Source: Chryseobacterium aurantiacum
GTDB taxonomy: Bacteria; Bacteroidota; Bacteroidia; Flavobacteriales; Weeksellaceae
Direction: 5' to 3'
Length of the DNA: 64,000 nt
Assembly: GCF_003020585.1 (NCBI RefSeq)
Contig: NZ_PXUE01000006.1
Location: 1 to 64,000, forward strand
Each line of letters opens with the position of its first letter. Position 1 is the first letter of the stretch. Below the pieces are notes generated by a model. That model was given only the letters and a program-made list of their open reading frames with translations. It did no database searches and was not told the origin of the DNA. A program made the position numbers and the translations under genes. This document shows positions 33,033 to 42,388 of the stretch, one piece after another.

Positions 33033-33041
33033 ATTATTATA

Positions 33042-33049
33042 TAAATTTG
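33042..33049 (+). promoter_or_regulatory. Promoter -7 box of the dcw cluster
   Basis: TAAATTTG fits TAnnTTTG and ends six bases before the mraZ ATG at 33056, implying a leaderless or nearly leaderless mRNA. Confidence 0.6.
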
Positions 33050-33055
33050 TCCCAA

Positions 33056-33514
33056 ATGAAAAATTTCATTGGAACATATGAGTGTAAAATTGACGACAAA
33101 GGCCGCCTAAAAGTTCCCTCATCTTTAATCAAACAGATGGAAAACTTCGAGGACAAAGCATTTGTAGTCAAAAGATCTGTGTTCCAACCTTGTCTGGAGG
33201 TCTATCCAATGAATGCATGGGATAAACTGATGGGCAAAATTAATAAACTGAACAGATTCATTAAAAAGAATGCTGATTTCATACGAATGTTTACGGCAGG
33301 AGTAAAAACAGTAGAATTGGATAACGCAGGAAGATTACAGATTTCCAAAGACTTAATGAGCTTTGCAAATCTTCAGAAAGACACGGTAATCACCAGCGCA
33401 GGAGAACTTTTCGAAATTTGGGATAAAGAAGCCTACGAAAAAGTGATCTCCACCAATGAAACAGATTTTGCCAGCCTTGCCGAGGATGTGATGGGCTCTT
33501 TCGATGAAGAATAG
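33056..33514 (+). CDS. mraZ: Transcriptional regulator MraZ
   Basis: A 152-residue MraZ. The ATG at 33056 (MKNFIGTYECKIDDKGRLKV) is chosen because the family begins at this point and the promoter lies just before it; an open frame reaches further upstream to 33017 but would cross the promoter. There are two SpoVT/AbrB-like halves, each with a DxxGR motif (DDKGRLKVP near 14 and DNAGRLQIS near 94). MraZ forms ring oligomers and represses its own operon through TGGG repeats, which are present upstream. It is the first gene of the dcw cluster. Confidence 0.95.
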   Translation: MKNFIGTYECKIDDKGRLKVPSSLIKQMENFEDKAFVVKRSVFQPCLEVYPMNAWDKLMGKINKLNRFIKKNADFIRMFTAGVKTVELDNAGRLQISKDLMSFANLQKDTVITSAGELFEIWDKEAYEKVISTNETDFASLAEDVMGSFDEE

Positions 33515-33560
33515 CGGTATCAGTTATTAAGATTATATTAAACAAAAAACACAATTAAGC

Positions 33561-34454
33561 ATGTATCATAACCCCGTTTTGTTGAAGCAGAGTGTTGATG
33601 ATTTGGTGACGAATCCTGACGGAATATATGTGGACTGCACCTTTGGTGGTGGCGGACACTCAAGGGAGATTTTGAGCAGACTTTCCGACAAAGGAAAACT
33701 GTTCAGCTTTGACCAGGATCTCGATGCGCTTAAAAATACAATTGATGACCCTAGGTTTACATTGGTAAATCAGAATTTCAGATTTCTGGAAAACTCTCTG
33801 CTAATGTATGGAGAACCTCAGGTGGATGGTGTTCTGGCTGATCTTGGAGTTTCATCTCATCAGTTTGATGAGGCAGACCGAGGTTTCTCTACAAGAAGCA
33901 ATGCTCCTTTGGATATGAGAATGAATGTGATGCAGAACCTTGATGCCAAAAGAGTGATTAATGAATATGGAGAGGAAGAACTTGCAGATATTTTTTATCA
34001 CTACGGAGAATTAAGAGAAGCAAGAAAACTGGCAAGAGAAATTGCTCATCATAGAAAAACAAAAACAATTGAAACCACAGAGGACTTAAAAAAGCTTTTC
34101 AGCTATATTCCTCCTCATAAGGTTAATAAATTCTATGCTCAGCTTTTTCAGGCAGTAAGAATAGAGGTGAACCAAGAACTTGAAGTATTAAAAGAAATGC
34201 TTGTTCAGGCTTACAATGTCTTAAAACCCGAAGGAAGATTAGTGGTAATCTCTTATCATTCCCTAGAGGATAGATTGGTAAAAAGATTCCTGAAAAACGG
34301 AATGTTTGAAGGAGAGCCCGAAAGAGATATCTACGGAAATTATAAAAAGGCATTCGAATTGATAAAGAGTAAAGCAATAATTCCGGATGATAAGGAAATT
34401 GAAGAAAACTCAAGAGCAAGAAGTGCAAAAATGAGAACCGGAATAAAATTATAA
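33561..34454 (+). CDS. rsmH: 16S rRNA (cytosine(1402)-N(4))-methyltransferase RsmH
   Basis: A 297-residue SAM-dependent methyltransferase (formerly MraW) that modifies C1402 in the 16S rRNA decoding site. The MHNPVLL-type start (MYHNPVLLKQSVDDL), SAM-binding DCTFGGGGHSREIL (about 25-38), DLGVSSHQFDEADRGFS, and RLVVISYHSLEDRLVKRF are all diagnostic. It follows mraZ by 46 bases, the standard order. The identification is certain. Confidence 0.97.
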   Translation: MYHNPVLLKQSVDDLVTNPDGIYVDCTFGGGGHSREILSRLSDKGKLFSFDQDLDALKNTIDDPRFTLVNQNFRFLENSLLMYGEPQVDGVLADLGVSSHQFDEADRGFSTRSNAPLDMRMNVMQNLDAKRVINEYGEEELADIFYHYGELREARKLAREIAHHRKTKTIETTEDLKKLFSYIPPHKVNKFYAQLFQAVRIEVNQELEVLKEMLVQAYNVLKPEGRLVVISYHSLEDRLVKRFLKNGMFEGEPERDIYGNYKKAFELIKSKAIIPDDKEIEENSRARSAKMRTGIKL

Positions 34455-34493
34455 GGCAACAGTAAATTTACTGCAAAGCAAATTAAAATAAAA

Positions 34494-34859
34494 TTGGCAA
34501 AAAGAACAACAAATCGCCCACAGAAGAGACTCACTTTTATAGATATTATAAAAGGAAACTTTCTGAATCGTGATGAGATCAAAATACATTACAAGTATTT
34601 TCTATTGTTGTTTATCTTGATGATGGCCATGATTTACAGTAATCACCTCGTCAACAAGAAAATTAGAATTGTAAATGCCTTAAAGGAAGAAACAGAAGAA
34701 TATAAATCGAGAAACGCTTACGCTCAAAGTAAGCTGATCAAGGTAAAAATGGAATCAGAGCTGGGGAAAGAGGTTGCCCGGGACTCATTAATGACCCTGG
34801 AAAACCATCCTCATAAATTGCTAATAAAACTGGACAGTACAGATGCAAAAGCAAAATGA
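34494..34859 (+). CDS. FtsL-like cell division protein
   Basis: A 121-residue bitopic membrane protein in the ftsL position. The start is a TTG at 34494; an in-frame stop at 34452 and lack of any ATG before the membrane segment leave few choices. A basic N-terminus (AKRTTNRPQKR), one membrane helix (about 36-54, YFLLLFILMMAMIYSN), and a periplasmic coiled coil (IVNALKEETEEYKSRN) fit FtsL. Bacteroidota copies are often labelled S-adenosyl-methyltransferase by transfer from rsmH; no such domain is present. The end overlaps ftsI by 17 bases. Confidence 0.8.
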   Translation: MAKRTTNRPQKRLTFIDIIKGNFLNRDEIKIHYKYFLLLFILMMAMIYSNHLVNKKIRIVNALKEETEEYKSRNAYAQSKLIKVKMESELGKEVARDSLMTLENHPHKLLIKLDSTDAKAK

Positions 34860-36834
34860 ATACGACAATAAGCGTAAAAAAACTTTACGATGGGGCTACC
34901 TCTTTGCAGTGGTAGCTTTGTGCGTGTTTGTAATGTTCCTGGCAAGGATTGTAATTCTGCAGAACACCAATGTTCAGGAGATTAAGGATGATTACATTAA
35001 TAAAAACTATCGTGAAGCCACCTTAAAGGCTGCCCGTGGTAATTTATTCGCTTCCGACGGCTCCATTTTGGCAACAACCGTAATGCGCTACGACATCTAT
35101 CTTGACTTCAAAACGATGAAAGATACGATCTACAGCAACAATATCGGAGCTTTAACGGATTCCTTGAGCAAAATGTTCGGAAAATCCAGAGGAGAGTTCA
35201 GACAAAAGTTCGACGAACAGAAGAAAAAGAAAAACCAATACTATACCCTGGTAAAAGGACTTGATTTTGATCAATACGACAGAATCCGAAACTTTCCAAT
35301 CTTCAAAAAAGGTAAAAACAAAGGGGGCTTCATTGTTGACAGAAACTACAAAAGAGAACTTGCCACCTCGGAAATCGGAGCAGGAACTATTGGTATCGAT
35401 AACGGAGAACTCAGATCCGGCTTGGAAGGAGCTTTTTCAAAATATTTAACCGGTACAGACGGAAAAAGATTAGAACAGAGAATCAATTCTTCACAATGGA
35501 AGCCTATTGACTTCTGGAAAGTTCAGGAACCCGTAGACGGAGAAGATGTATATACCACTTTAGACCTTAGAATTCAGGACATTGCACACTCTGCACTGGA
35601 GAAGCAGCTTATCCATTACGAAGCAAAACACGGCACTGTAATCGTGATGGAAGTTGAAACCGGAAAAGTACGTGCGTTGGTTAATCTAAGAAGAACAGAC
35701 GATGGCGAATATGAAGATTCTTACAACTATGCGTTAAAAGACAATATTGAACCGGGATCCACATTCAAGACCATTTCTCTTTTGGCAGCAATGGATGATG
35801 GTTTCATTGATGAAAATACAACCGTAAACGTAGGAAATGGAGTTTGGACATATGCCAAGCAAAGAATTTCTGACGGCCACGGTGGCGGAACCTATGACAT
35901 CAGTGATGTACTGGCTAAATCCAGTAACGTAGGAACCTCCAAGCTGATCACAAAATATTATGCAGAAAAACCACAGATCTTCCTTGACCATTTAAAACGT
36001 TGGAAATTATTCGACAAAATGGAAATCGAACTTCCGGGGATCACAAAGCCAAAGATTGTAACTCCAGAAAACAAAAGATGGAATGCCGCTACTCTAGCCT
36101 CCATCTCATATGGTTACTCTTCAAACGTTAACCTACTGCAACTAACAACTTTCTACAATGGAGTTGCCAATGGAGGTAAAATGCTTAAGCCATTATTCAT
36201 CGATAAAATCATGAAAGACGGAAAGGTAATGTACAATGCAAAGCCTGAAGTAATGGTGAATAAAATGGCCTCAGAAAAGGCTATTAAAATGATGACAAGC
36301 GCCCTAACTAAAGCTGTAGAAAAAGGAACGGGACGAAGCATCTTCACCCCGAATCTGAAAATGGCAGGAAAAACAGGAACCGCCAGATTTGAATACTGGC
36401 TTCCCGGCCCTATGAAGTACCGTGCATCATTTGCTGGATTCTATCCCGCAGACGCTCCAAAATATACATGCTATGTAATGGTAAGCGAGCCTAATACTTC
36501 AATCGGATTTTATGGAGGACCTGTAGCAGCACCGGTATTTAAGGAAATTGCAGGGAAAACATTCCTAAAAACGCCTCAGAATATTGAAAAAGAAATGCTT
36601 GTAGACAAAAAGGTAAACCTTAGCAAAATGGTTGAACCTAATGTGAAGGTGGCAGTTAATAATAAACAGATGCCTAGTGTGGTAGGATTAATTGGTAAAA
36701 ATGTTATTCCACAATTAGAAAACCTAGGTTACCGAGTTGATTACAAAGGAGTTGGAAGAATAAAAGAACAGTTCCCATTGGAGGGTACTACCATCAGTAA
36801 GAACCAGAGAATATATTTATCTCTGCAGAATTAA
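34843..36834 (+). CDS. ftsI: Penicillin-binding protein FtsI-type transpeptidase with PASTA domain
   Basis: A 663-residue class B PBP that cross-links septal peptidoglycan. It has one N-terminal membrane helix (about 14-34) and a PBP dimerisation domain starting near RGNLFASDGSILA. The transpeptidase shows SxxK as STFK (in EPGSTFKTIS), SxN as SSN (AKSSNVGTSK) and KTG as AGKTGTAR. A single PASTA domain ends the protein (about 606-663, MPSVVGLIGKNVIPQLE), typical of Bacteroidota FtsI. It overlaps ftsL, showing translational coupling. Confidence 0.95.
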   Translation: MQKQNEYDNKRKKTLRWGYLFAVVALCVFVMFLARIVILQNTNVQEIKDDYINKNYREATLKAARGNLFASDGSILATTVMRYDIYLDFKTMKDTIYSNNIGALTDSLSKMFGKSRGEFRQKFDEQKKKKNQYYTLVKGLDFDQYDRIRNFPIFKKGKNKGGFIVDRNYKRELATSEIGAGTIGIDNGELRSGLEGAFSKYLTGTDGKRLEQRINSSQWKPIDFWKVQEPVDGEDVYTTLDLRIQDIAHSALEKQLIHYEAKHGTVIVMEVETGKVRALVNLRRTDDGEYEDSYNYALKDNIEPGSTFKTISLLAAMDDGFIDENTTVNVGNGVWTYAKQRISDGHGGGTYDISDVLAKSSNVGTSKLITKYYAEKPQIFLDHLKRWKLFDKMEIELPGITKPKIVTPENKRWNAATLASISYGYSSNVNLLQLTTFYNGVANGGKMLKPLFIDKIMKDGKVMYNAKPEVMVNKMASEKAIKMMTSALTKAVEKGTGRSIFTPNLKMAGKTGTARFEYWLPGPMKYRASFAGFYPADAPKYTCYVMVSEPNTSIGFYGGPVAAPVFKEIAGKTFLKTPQNIEKEMLVDKKVNLSKMVEPNVKVAVNNKQMPSVVGLIGKNVIPQLENLGYRVDYKGVGRIKEQFPLEGTTISKNQRIYLSLQN

Positions 36835-36847
36835 AATTAGAAGAACC

Positions 36848-36891
36848 CGTCCCAAAAGGACGATTTAACAAAAATAGGACGAAATCCTATT
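36848..36891 (+). repeat. Two small hairpins in the murE leader
   Basis: CGTCC-CAAAA-GGACG (36848-36862) and AATAGGA-CGAAA-TCCTATT (36873-36891). The second ends eight bases before the murE ATG. A related GGAC/GTCC hairpin precedes murG and a GGAT/ATCC one precedes ftsA. Confidence 0.55.
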
Positions 36892-36898
36892 GATAACA

Positions 36899-38359
36899 AT
36901 GACAGTAACAGAATTAGTAAACAGAATTCCAGTAATAGAAATTCACGGTGATAGTAACCGTGAGGTTTCCGAATTGGTATTCGACAGCAGAAAGGTTTCA
37001 GAGAACTCTCTTTACATCGCTATGAGAGGAACGGTTGTGGATGGACATACATTCATTGCATCTTCTATTGAAAAAGGAGCAACAACCATTGTATGTGAAG
37101 AATTTCCTGAGACATTAGCAGAAAACGTAACCTATGTGAAGGTAAAAGATTCAGCTAAGACTTCAGGTCATCTTGCCTCTAATTTCTACGGAAATCCATC
37201 TCAAAAACTTAAGCTGATAGGAGTTACAGGAACCAACGGAAAAACCTCTGTTTCTACTCTGCTTTTTGATGTTTTTACCAATCTTGGCTATACTTCTGCA
37301 TTGCTTTCAACTGTTGAGATCAGAATCGGGGAAGAAATTATTCCGGCAACACATACCACTCCGGATGTGATCACCATTAATAAAATCTTGGCTGAGGCTG
37401 TTGAAAAAGGCTGTGAATTTGCTTTCATGGAAGTAAGCTCTCATGGGATTGCTCAAAACAGAATTGAAGGACTTCACTTCAAAGTAGCGGGCTTTACAAA
37501 TCTTACCCACGATCATTTAGACTATCATAAAACCTTTGAAGAATATTTAAAAACAAAGAAAAGATTCTTCGATGGACTGGAAGATACCGCTATTGCCATC
37601 ACCAATGTAGATGATAAGAACGGAAATGTTATGCTTCAAAACACAAAGGCTAAAAAGAAGTCTTATGCTTTGAAAACCATGGCAGACTATCATGGAAAAC
37701 TATTGGAAGTTGACTTTAACGGAATGTTGGTGAATTTCAACGGAAAAGAGTTTTGGACGACATTGACGGGAAAATTTAATGTTTACAACTTATTATTGGT
37801 CTTTGGAATAGCTATCGAACTTGGATTTGAACAAGAAGAGATTCTTCAGGCTATCAGCAAGCTGAAAAGAGTTTCCGGAAGATTTGAGACATTCAAGTCA
37901 GACGGAGGAATTTTCTTTATCGTAGATTATGCCCATACTCCAGACGCATTGGAAAATATTCTGGACAGCATCAATGATATCAGAACAAAAAATGAAAGAT
38001 TAATCACCGTTTTCGGATGTGGAGGAGACAGAGATCACTCCAAAAGACCTGAAATGGGAAATATTGCCACCAAAAAATCAACATTGGCAATCATCACTTC
38101 AGATAATCCGAGAACAGAAGATCCTGCACAAATTATTAAGGAAATTGAAGCAGGAGTTGAACCTCAAAACTTCAGCAAGTACACTTCAATTCCGGATAGA
38201 AAAGAAGCCATAAAAATGGCCATAAAGTTTGCAGAACCTAAAGATATTGTTTTAGTAGCCGGAAAAGGCCACGAAACCTATCAGGAGATAAATGGTGTAA
38301 AACATCATTTTGATGACAAAGAAACAATCAATGAGCTTTGGAGATTAATGTCTAAATAG
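36899..38359 (+). CDS. murE: UDP-N-acetylmuramoyl-tripeptide synthetase MurE
   Basis: A 486-residue Mur ligase. I choose the ATG at 36899; a TTG three codons earlier is unlikely. The ATP-binding motif is GVTGTNGKTSVSTLL (about 108-122). The C-terminal SDNPRTEDP carries the DNPR motif that recognises meso-diaminopimelate, so this organism makes DAP-type peptidoglycan. KGHETYQEI closes the active site. It follows ftsI in the standard dcw order. The identification is certain. Confidence 0.97.
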   Translation: MTVTELVNRIPVIEIHGDSNREVSELVFDSRKVSENSLYIAMRGTVVDGHTFIASSIEKGATTIVCEEFPETLAENVTYVKVKDSAKTSGHLASNFYGNPSQKLKLIGVTGTNGKTSVSTLLFDVFTNLGYTSALLSTVEIRIGEEIIPATHTTPDVITINKILAEAVEKGCEFAFMEVSSHGIAQNRIEGLHFKVAGFTNLTHDHLDYHKTFEEYLKTKKRFFDGLEDTAIAITNVDDKNGNVMLQNTKAKKKSYALKTMADYHGKLLEVDFNGMLVNFNGKEFWTTLTGKFNVYNLLLVFGIAIELGFEQEEILQAISKLKRVSGRFETFKSDGGIFFIVDYAHTPDALENILDSINDIRTKNERLITVFGCGGDRDHSKRPEMGNIATKKSTLAIITSDNPRTEDPAQIIKEIEAGVEPQNFSKYTSIPDRKEAIKMAIKFAEPKDIVLVAGKGHETYQEINGVKHHFDDKETINELWRLMSK

Positions 38360-38405
38360 ATTGAAAAGATTGAACTCATTTAAAGATTAAAATTAAAAAA
38401 GAAAC

Positions 38406-39647
38406 ATGCTATACTATCTATACGAATATCTAACTGACCATGGAATTCACGTTCCGGGATTAGGAATGTTGAAATACATTTCTTTCCGTGCCGGAATGGC
38501 TGTACTGTTTTCTTTAATTATTGCACTTGTGTATGGTAAAAGAGTGATCAATTACCTTAGAACAAAGCAAATGGGTGAATTAGTACGTGATCTTGGGTTA
38601 GACGGACAGAAGCAAAAAGAAGGAACTCCTACTATGGGAGGTCTTATCATCATTTTGGCAACCATTATTCCGGTATTGCTGTTTACAAGAATCACCAATG
38701 TTTATATTGTATTACTACTCGTTTCCATGTTTTGGATGGGTGCCATTGGATTTTTAGATGATTATTTAAAGAAAATCAAAAAAAATAAAGACGGGCTTAG
38801 CGGCAAGTTTAAAATAGTAGGACAGGTTGGTTTAGGGCTAATTGTAGGAATTACAATGTATTTCCACCCGGACATTACCGTGAAGAGAAAATATGCAGAT
38901 GCAAAAGTGGTGAACAGAAATAATGTAGAGCAAAACTTTATGCCTACAGAAAAAATTACAGTTTCCACCGTTCCTTTTGCAAAAAACAACGAGTTTGATT
39001 ACAGCGGAATCCTGTTTTGGATGAATGAAAAAGATGCCCACGAATGGGCATGGATTGTCTTTATACCCATCGTAATCTTCATTGTAACAGCTGTTTCGAA
39101 TGGAGCCAATATTACCGACGGAATAGACGGCCTCGCCGCAGGAACCAGTGCAATTATACTGCTCACTCTTGCCCTGTTCGCGTATCTTTCCGGGAACATC
39201 ATCTTTGCAGACTACCTGAATATCATGTTCCTTCCCAATATGGGAGAAACCACCATTTTTGCCGTGGCCATGGTAGGTGCCGTAATCGGATTCTTCTGGT
39301 ACAATACCTATCCTGCACAGGTTTTCATGGGAGATACAGGAAGCTTAATGCTGGGAGGAGTAATTGCTGTTTTAGCCATTATCTTAAGAAAAGAATTGTT
39401 GATTCCTGTGCTATGCGGAATCTTCTTAATAGAAAACCTATCTGTAATGCTGCAGGTTATTGTTTTCAAATACAGAAAAAGGAAATACGGGTTGGAATAT
39501 GCCCAAAATAATAGACTATTCAAAATGTCACCATTACACCATCATTATCAGAAAGACGGATTTCACGAAAGTAAAATCGTTAACAGAATGATTATCATCG
39601 GAGTAATATTGGCCATTGTTTGTCTGATCACACTGAAAATGAGATAA
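38406..39647 (+). CDS. mraY: Phospho-N-acetylmuramoyl-pentapeptide-transferase MraY
   Basis: A 413-residue integral membrane enzyme with about ten helices that makes lipid I from UDP-MurNAc-pentapeptide and undecaprenyl phosphate. Diagnostic motifs are [17 protein letters not shown] with the Asp pair, [25 protein letters not shown] and [17 protein letters not shown] longer extracytoplasmic insertion (about 160-215) is usual in Bacteroidota and explains the extra length over E. coli. murF, often next to mraY in other phyla, is absent from this cluster. Confidence 0.97.
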   Translation: MLYYLYEYLTDHGIHVPGLGMLKYISFRAGMAVLFSLIIALVYGKRVINYLRTKQMGELVRDLGLDGQKQKEGTPTMGGLIIILATIIPVLLFTRITNVYIVLLLVSMFWMGAIGFLDDYLKKIKKNKDGLSGKFKIVGQVGLGLIVGITMYFHPDITVKRKYADAKVVNRNNVEQNFMPTEKITVSTVPFAKNNEFDYSGILFWMNEKDAHEWAWIVFIPIVIFIVTAVSNGANITDGIDGLAAGTSAIILLTLALFAYLSGNIIFADYLNIMFLPNMGETTIFAVAMVGAVIGFFWYNTYPAQVFMGDTGSLMLGGVIAVLAIILRKELLIPVLCGIFLIENLSVMLQVIVFKYRKRKYGLEYAQNNRLFKMSPLHHHYQKDGFHESKIVNRMIIIGVILAIVCLITLKMR

Positions 39648-39654
39648 TTTTTGT

Positions 39655-39720
39655 AAAAAGTAGAAAGTACTGATGTAGGGACACCAAATGCATTGTACGT
39701 TTTACATTTTACATTTTACA
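39655..39720. repeat. Imperfect hairpin spacer before murD
   Basis: The left part TTGTAAAAAGTAGAAAGTAC and the right part (ending TTTACATTTTACAA) are imperfect reverse complements built of TGTAAAA/TTTACA words. Related word-repeat palindromes occur in other spacers of the cluster. Confidence 0.4.
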
Positions 39721-39733
39721 AAAAAGATTAAAT

Positions 39734-41059
39734 ATGAAAATAGTTGTTTTAGGAGGAGGAGAAAGCGGATGTGGAGCTGCTTATTTGGCTAAAAAGAAAG
39801 GTCTGGAAGTATTTCTTTCAGATAAAGGAGCCATTAAGGATAACTATAAACAGTTTCTTGCTGAAAATGAAATTGAATTTGAAGAAGGAAACCACAACGA
39901 GGAAAGAATCTTAAATGCAGATTGGATTGTAAAAAGCCCGGGAATTCCGAAAAAGGCTGAAATTATCTATAAAATTCATGAAAAAGGAATAAGACTTTCC
40001 TCAGAAATTGAATTTGCCTCTGAATTTACAGATGCAAAGATTATTGCCATCACAGGAAGCAACGGAAAAACAACCACCACTTCCCTAATCTACTATATCC
40101 TGAAAAATGATGGATTAAACGTAGGCTTAGGAGGAAATATAGGATACAGCTTTGCAAAACAAGTTGCAGATGAGAACCATGAATATTATGTATTGGAAGT
40201 AAGTTCTTTCCAATTAGATGATATTCAGAATTTTAGACCTTATATCTCTTTATTGTTGAATCTATCCCAGGATCACCTGGATCAGTACAACTACAACTAT
40301 GAAGAATATGCCCTGGCAAAGTTCAGAATAACTGAAAATCAGGAGAATGACAATTTCTTCATCTACAACAAAGATGATGAGATGAGTAAAAATCTTCTTG
40401 AAAAACTAGAGATAAAGGCTAAAATGATCCCTTTCTCTACAAAAGAGAAGCTGGAAGAAGGAGGTTTTGTCAATGAAGATCAAATTGTGGTAAAAATGAA
40501 AGATGAATTTTCAATGAAAGTTGAAGAATTATCCCTACTTGGAAACCATAATGTAGCGAATAGTCTAGCAGCATCAATAGCTGGTAAGATATTGAAAATC
40601 AACAACGAAAGCATTAGACATTCTCTAATGACCTTTCAGGCAGTAGAACACAGATTGGAGTTTGTAACTGAAATAGAGGGTGTTAAATACATCAACGACA
40701 GTAAGGCGACCAATGTGAATGCAACCTATTATGCCCTGGAAAGCATGAAAACCCCAACCGTATGGATCGTGGGTGGATTAGATAAAGGGAATGACTATAC
40801 CGAGATTGAGGATTTAGTTAAAAGAAAAGTAAAGGCAATCGTTTGTCTGGGAATTGATAATAAGAAGATCATAGATTTCTTCAAAGGAAAAAAGGAATTT
40901 ATTTATGATACCTCAAGCATGGAAGAAGCCGTGAAAATATCCAAATCATTGGCCAAAAACGGAGAAACTGTTTTATTATCACCATGTTGTGCAAGCTTTG
41001 ACCTATTCAAAAGCTATGAAGACAGAGGGCGTCAGTTTAAAGAACAAGTATTAAAATAA
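39734..41059 (+). CDS. murD: UDP-N-acetylmuramoylalanine--D-glutamate ligase MurD
   Basis: A 441-residue Mur ligase adding D-glutamate to UDP-MurNAc-L-alanine. The N-terminal VLGGGESGCGAAYLAKKKG binds the UMP part. ATP binding is by AITGSNGKTTTTSL (about 108-121), followed by SSFQLDDI and NLSQDHLDQY. The C-terminal NDSKATNVNAT and LLSPCCASFDLFKSYEDRG are typical of MurD. The identification is certain. Confidence 0.97.
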   Translation: MKIVVLGGGESGCGAAYLAKKKGLEVFLSDKGAIKDNYKQFLAENEIEFEEGNHNEERILNADWIVKSPGIPKKAEIIYKIHEKGIRLSSEIEFASEFTDAKIIAITGSNGKTTTTSLIYYILKNDGLNVGLGGNIGYSFAKQVADENHEYYVLEVSSFQLDDIQNFRPYISLLLNLSQDHLDQYNYNYEEYALAKFRITENQENDNFFIYNKDDEMSKNLLEKLEIKAKMIPFSTKEKLEEGGFVNEDQIVVKMKDEFSMKVEELSLLGNHNVANSLAASIAGKILKINNESIRHSLMTFQAVEHRLEFVTEIEGVKYINDSKATNVNATYYALESMKTPTVWIVGGLDKGNDYTEIEDLVKRKVKAIVCLGIDNKKIIDFFKGKKEFIYDTSSMEEAVKISKSLAKNGETVLLSPCCASFDLFKSYEDRGRQFKEQVLK

Positions 41060-41117
41060 AAATGTCGGGTGTAAAAAGTACATTTTACTTTGCACATCAT
41101 ACATCAATACAAAAAAT

Positions 41118-42356
41118 ATGGACGAGCAGAACACAGAAAGCAGAGTTGAATTTCTAAAGGGCGATAAAGTACTTTGGATGGTCATTCTTGTGATCTCCAT
41201 TTTCTCTATTTTCCCTGTTTATTCTGCAAGTTCAAACCTGGAGTACATTGTTAATAACGGAACCACCACAGGTCACGTTATCAAGCACATGTTCTTTGTA
41301 GTCTTAGGTTTAGGAATCATGAGACTCGTAGGAACCGTAAAATATGAATATATTGGAAAGCTCAGCAGTATTTTGCTTGGCCTTATGATTGTTTTATTGG
41401 TTGTTACCATGTTTACCGGTCAAACCATTGATGGAGCCAGTGCTTCCAGATGGCTGAAAATTCCGGGAACACCCATCTCTTTCCAGCCATCGTCTTTTGC
41501 TTTCCTGATGTTAATCATCTATTTATGTAGATATCTAACCAAGAAGATCACAAGAGAAAGACTTCCTATAGAGAATATCATGTATATCTTCGGGCCTATA
41601 CTTCTCGTGTTTGTTCTGGTTGCAAAAGATAACGGATCTACAGCATTAATGATCTTAATGGTTTCCGTTATTGTTCTCGTTATAGGACAACTTCACTGGA
41701 AATATATCGCAGGGTTTATTTCAGCATCATTTATAGCCATTGTACTATTCTTGCTGATTGCATTGAACACTAATATGATCGGTGGAAACCGTGTCCATAC
41801 CTGGATGAGCCGTATTGAAACATTTACATCAAGCAAGGCAAAATCAGCAGATACTGATGATGAAAGCATAAAAGCCAAGAACTATCAGGTAATGCAGGCC
41901 AAAGCAGCCATTGTACACGGAGGAATTACCGGAATGGGACCTGGAAAAAGTGCATTAAAACAAATGCTTCCTCAATCTGCCTCCGATTTTATCTTCGCCG
42001 TAATTGTAGAAGAATATGGAGTAATCGGAGCCGCATTTCTGATCAGTCTCTATCTGATTATGATGATACGGATTGTAATGATTGCCAGTAAAATGCCGGC
42101 ATTCTTCGGATCGTTGCTCGTGCTGAGCCTCGGGGTAATGATCTTTATACAGTTAGCGGTAAATATTGCCGTTGCGGTTAATCTAATCCCCGTAACAGGA
42201 CAACCTTTACCATTAATCAGCTACGGAGGAACCTCCATGTTGGTAACCTATTTACAGTTAGGAATTATCTTAAATATAAGCTCAAGAATTCAAATTTATG
42301 ATGAAGAAGGGATGGGCAAAAAACAAAGCATAGCAGAAATAAACGATATCGCATAA
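41118..42356 (+). CDS. ftsW: Lipid II polymerase / SEDS protein FtsW
   Basis: A 412-residue SEDS-family membrane protein with about ten helices that polymerises lipid II at the septum with its partner PBP (FtsI, four genes upstream). KDNGSTALMILM carries the conserved region with the essential Asp-type loop. GGNRVHTWMSRIETF, GGITGMGPGKSALKQMLPQ and ISYGGTSMLVTYLQLGI are FtsW/RodA hallmarks. The context makes it FtsW rather than RodA. The cytoplasmic C-terminal tail ends in KQSIAEINDIA. Confidence 0.95.
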   Translation: MDEQNTESRVEFLKGDKVLWMVILVISIFSIFPVYSASSNLEYIVNNGTTTGHVIKHMFFVVLGLGIMRLVGTVKYEYIGKLSSILLGLMIVLLVVTMFTGQTIDGASASRWLKIPGTPISFQPSSFAFLMLIIYLCRYLTKKITRERLPIENIMYIFGPILLVFVLVAKDNGSTALMILMVSVIVLVIGQLHWKYIAGFISASFIAIVLFLLIALNTNMIGGNRVHTWMSRIETFTSSKAKSADTDDESIKAKNYQVMQAKAAIVHGGITGMGPGKSALKQMLPQSASDFIFAVIVEEYGVIGAAFLISLYLIMMIRIVMIASKMPAFFGSLLVLSLGVMIFIQLAVNIAVAVNLIPVTGQPLPLISYGGTSMLVTYLQLGIILNISSRIQIYDEEGMGKKQSIAEINDIA

Positions 42357-42365
42357 CCAAAAAGC

Positions 42366-42378
42366 AGGACAAAGTCCT
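42366..42378 (+). repeat. Small hairpin before murG
   Basis: AGGAC-AAA-GTCCT, followed by ATT and ending ten bases before the murG ATG; same type as the hairpins before murE and ftsA. Confidence 0.5.
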
Positions 42379-42388
42379 ATTAATTTAA

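Noticed and set aside
34494..34859. Label S-adenosyl-methyltransferase for the FtsL-like protein
   Set aside because: There is no methyltransferase fold; it is a one-helix coiled-coil protein in the ftsL position.
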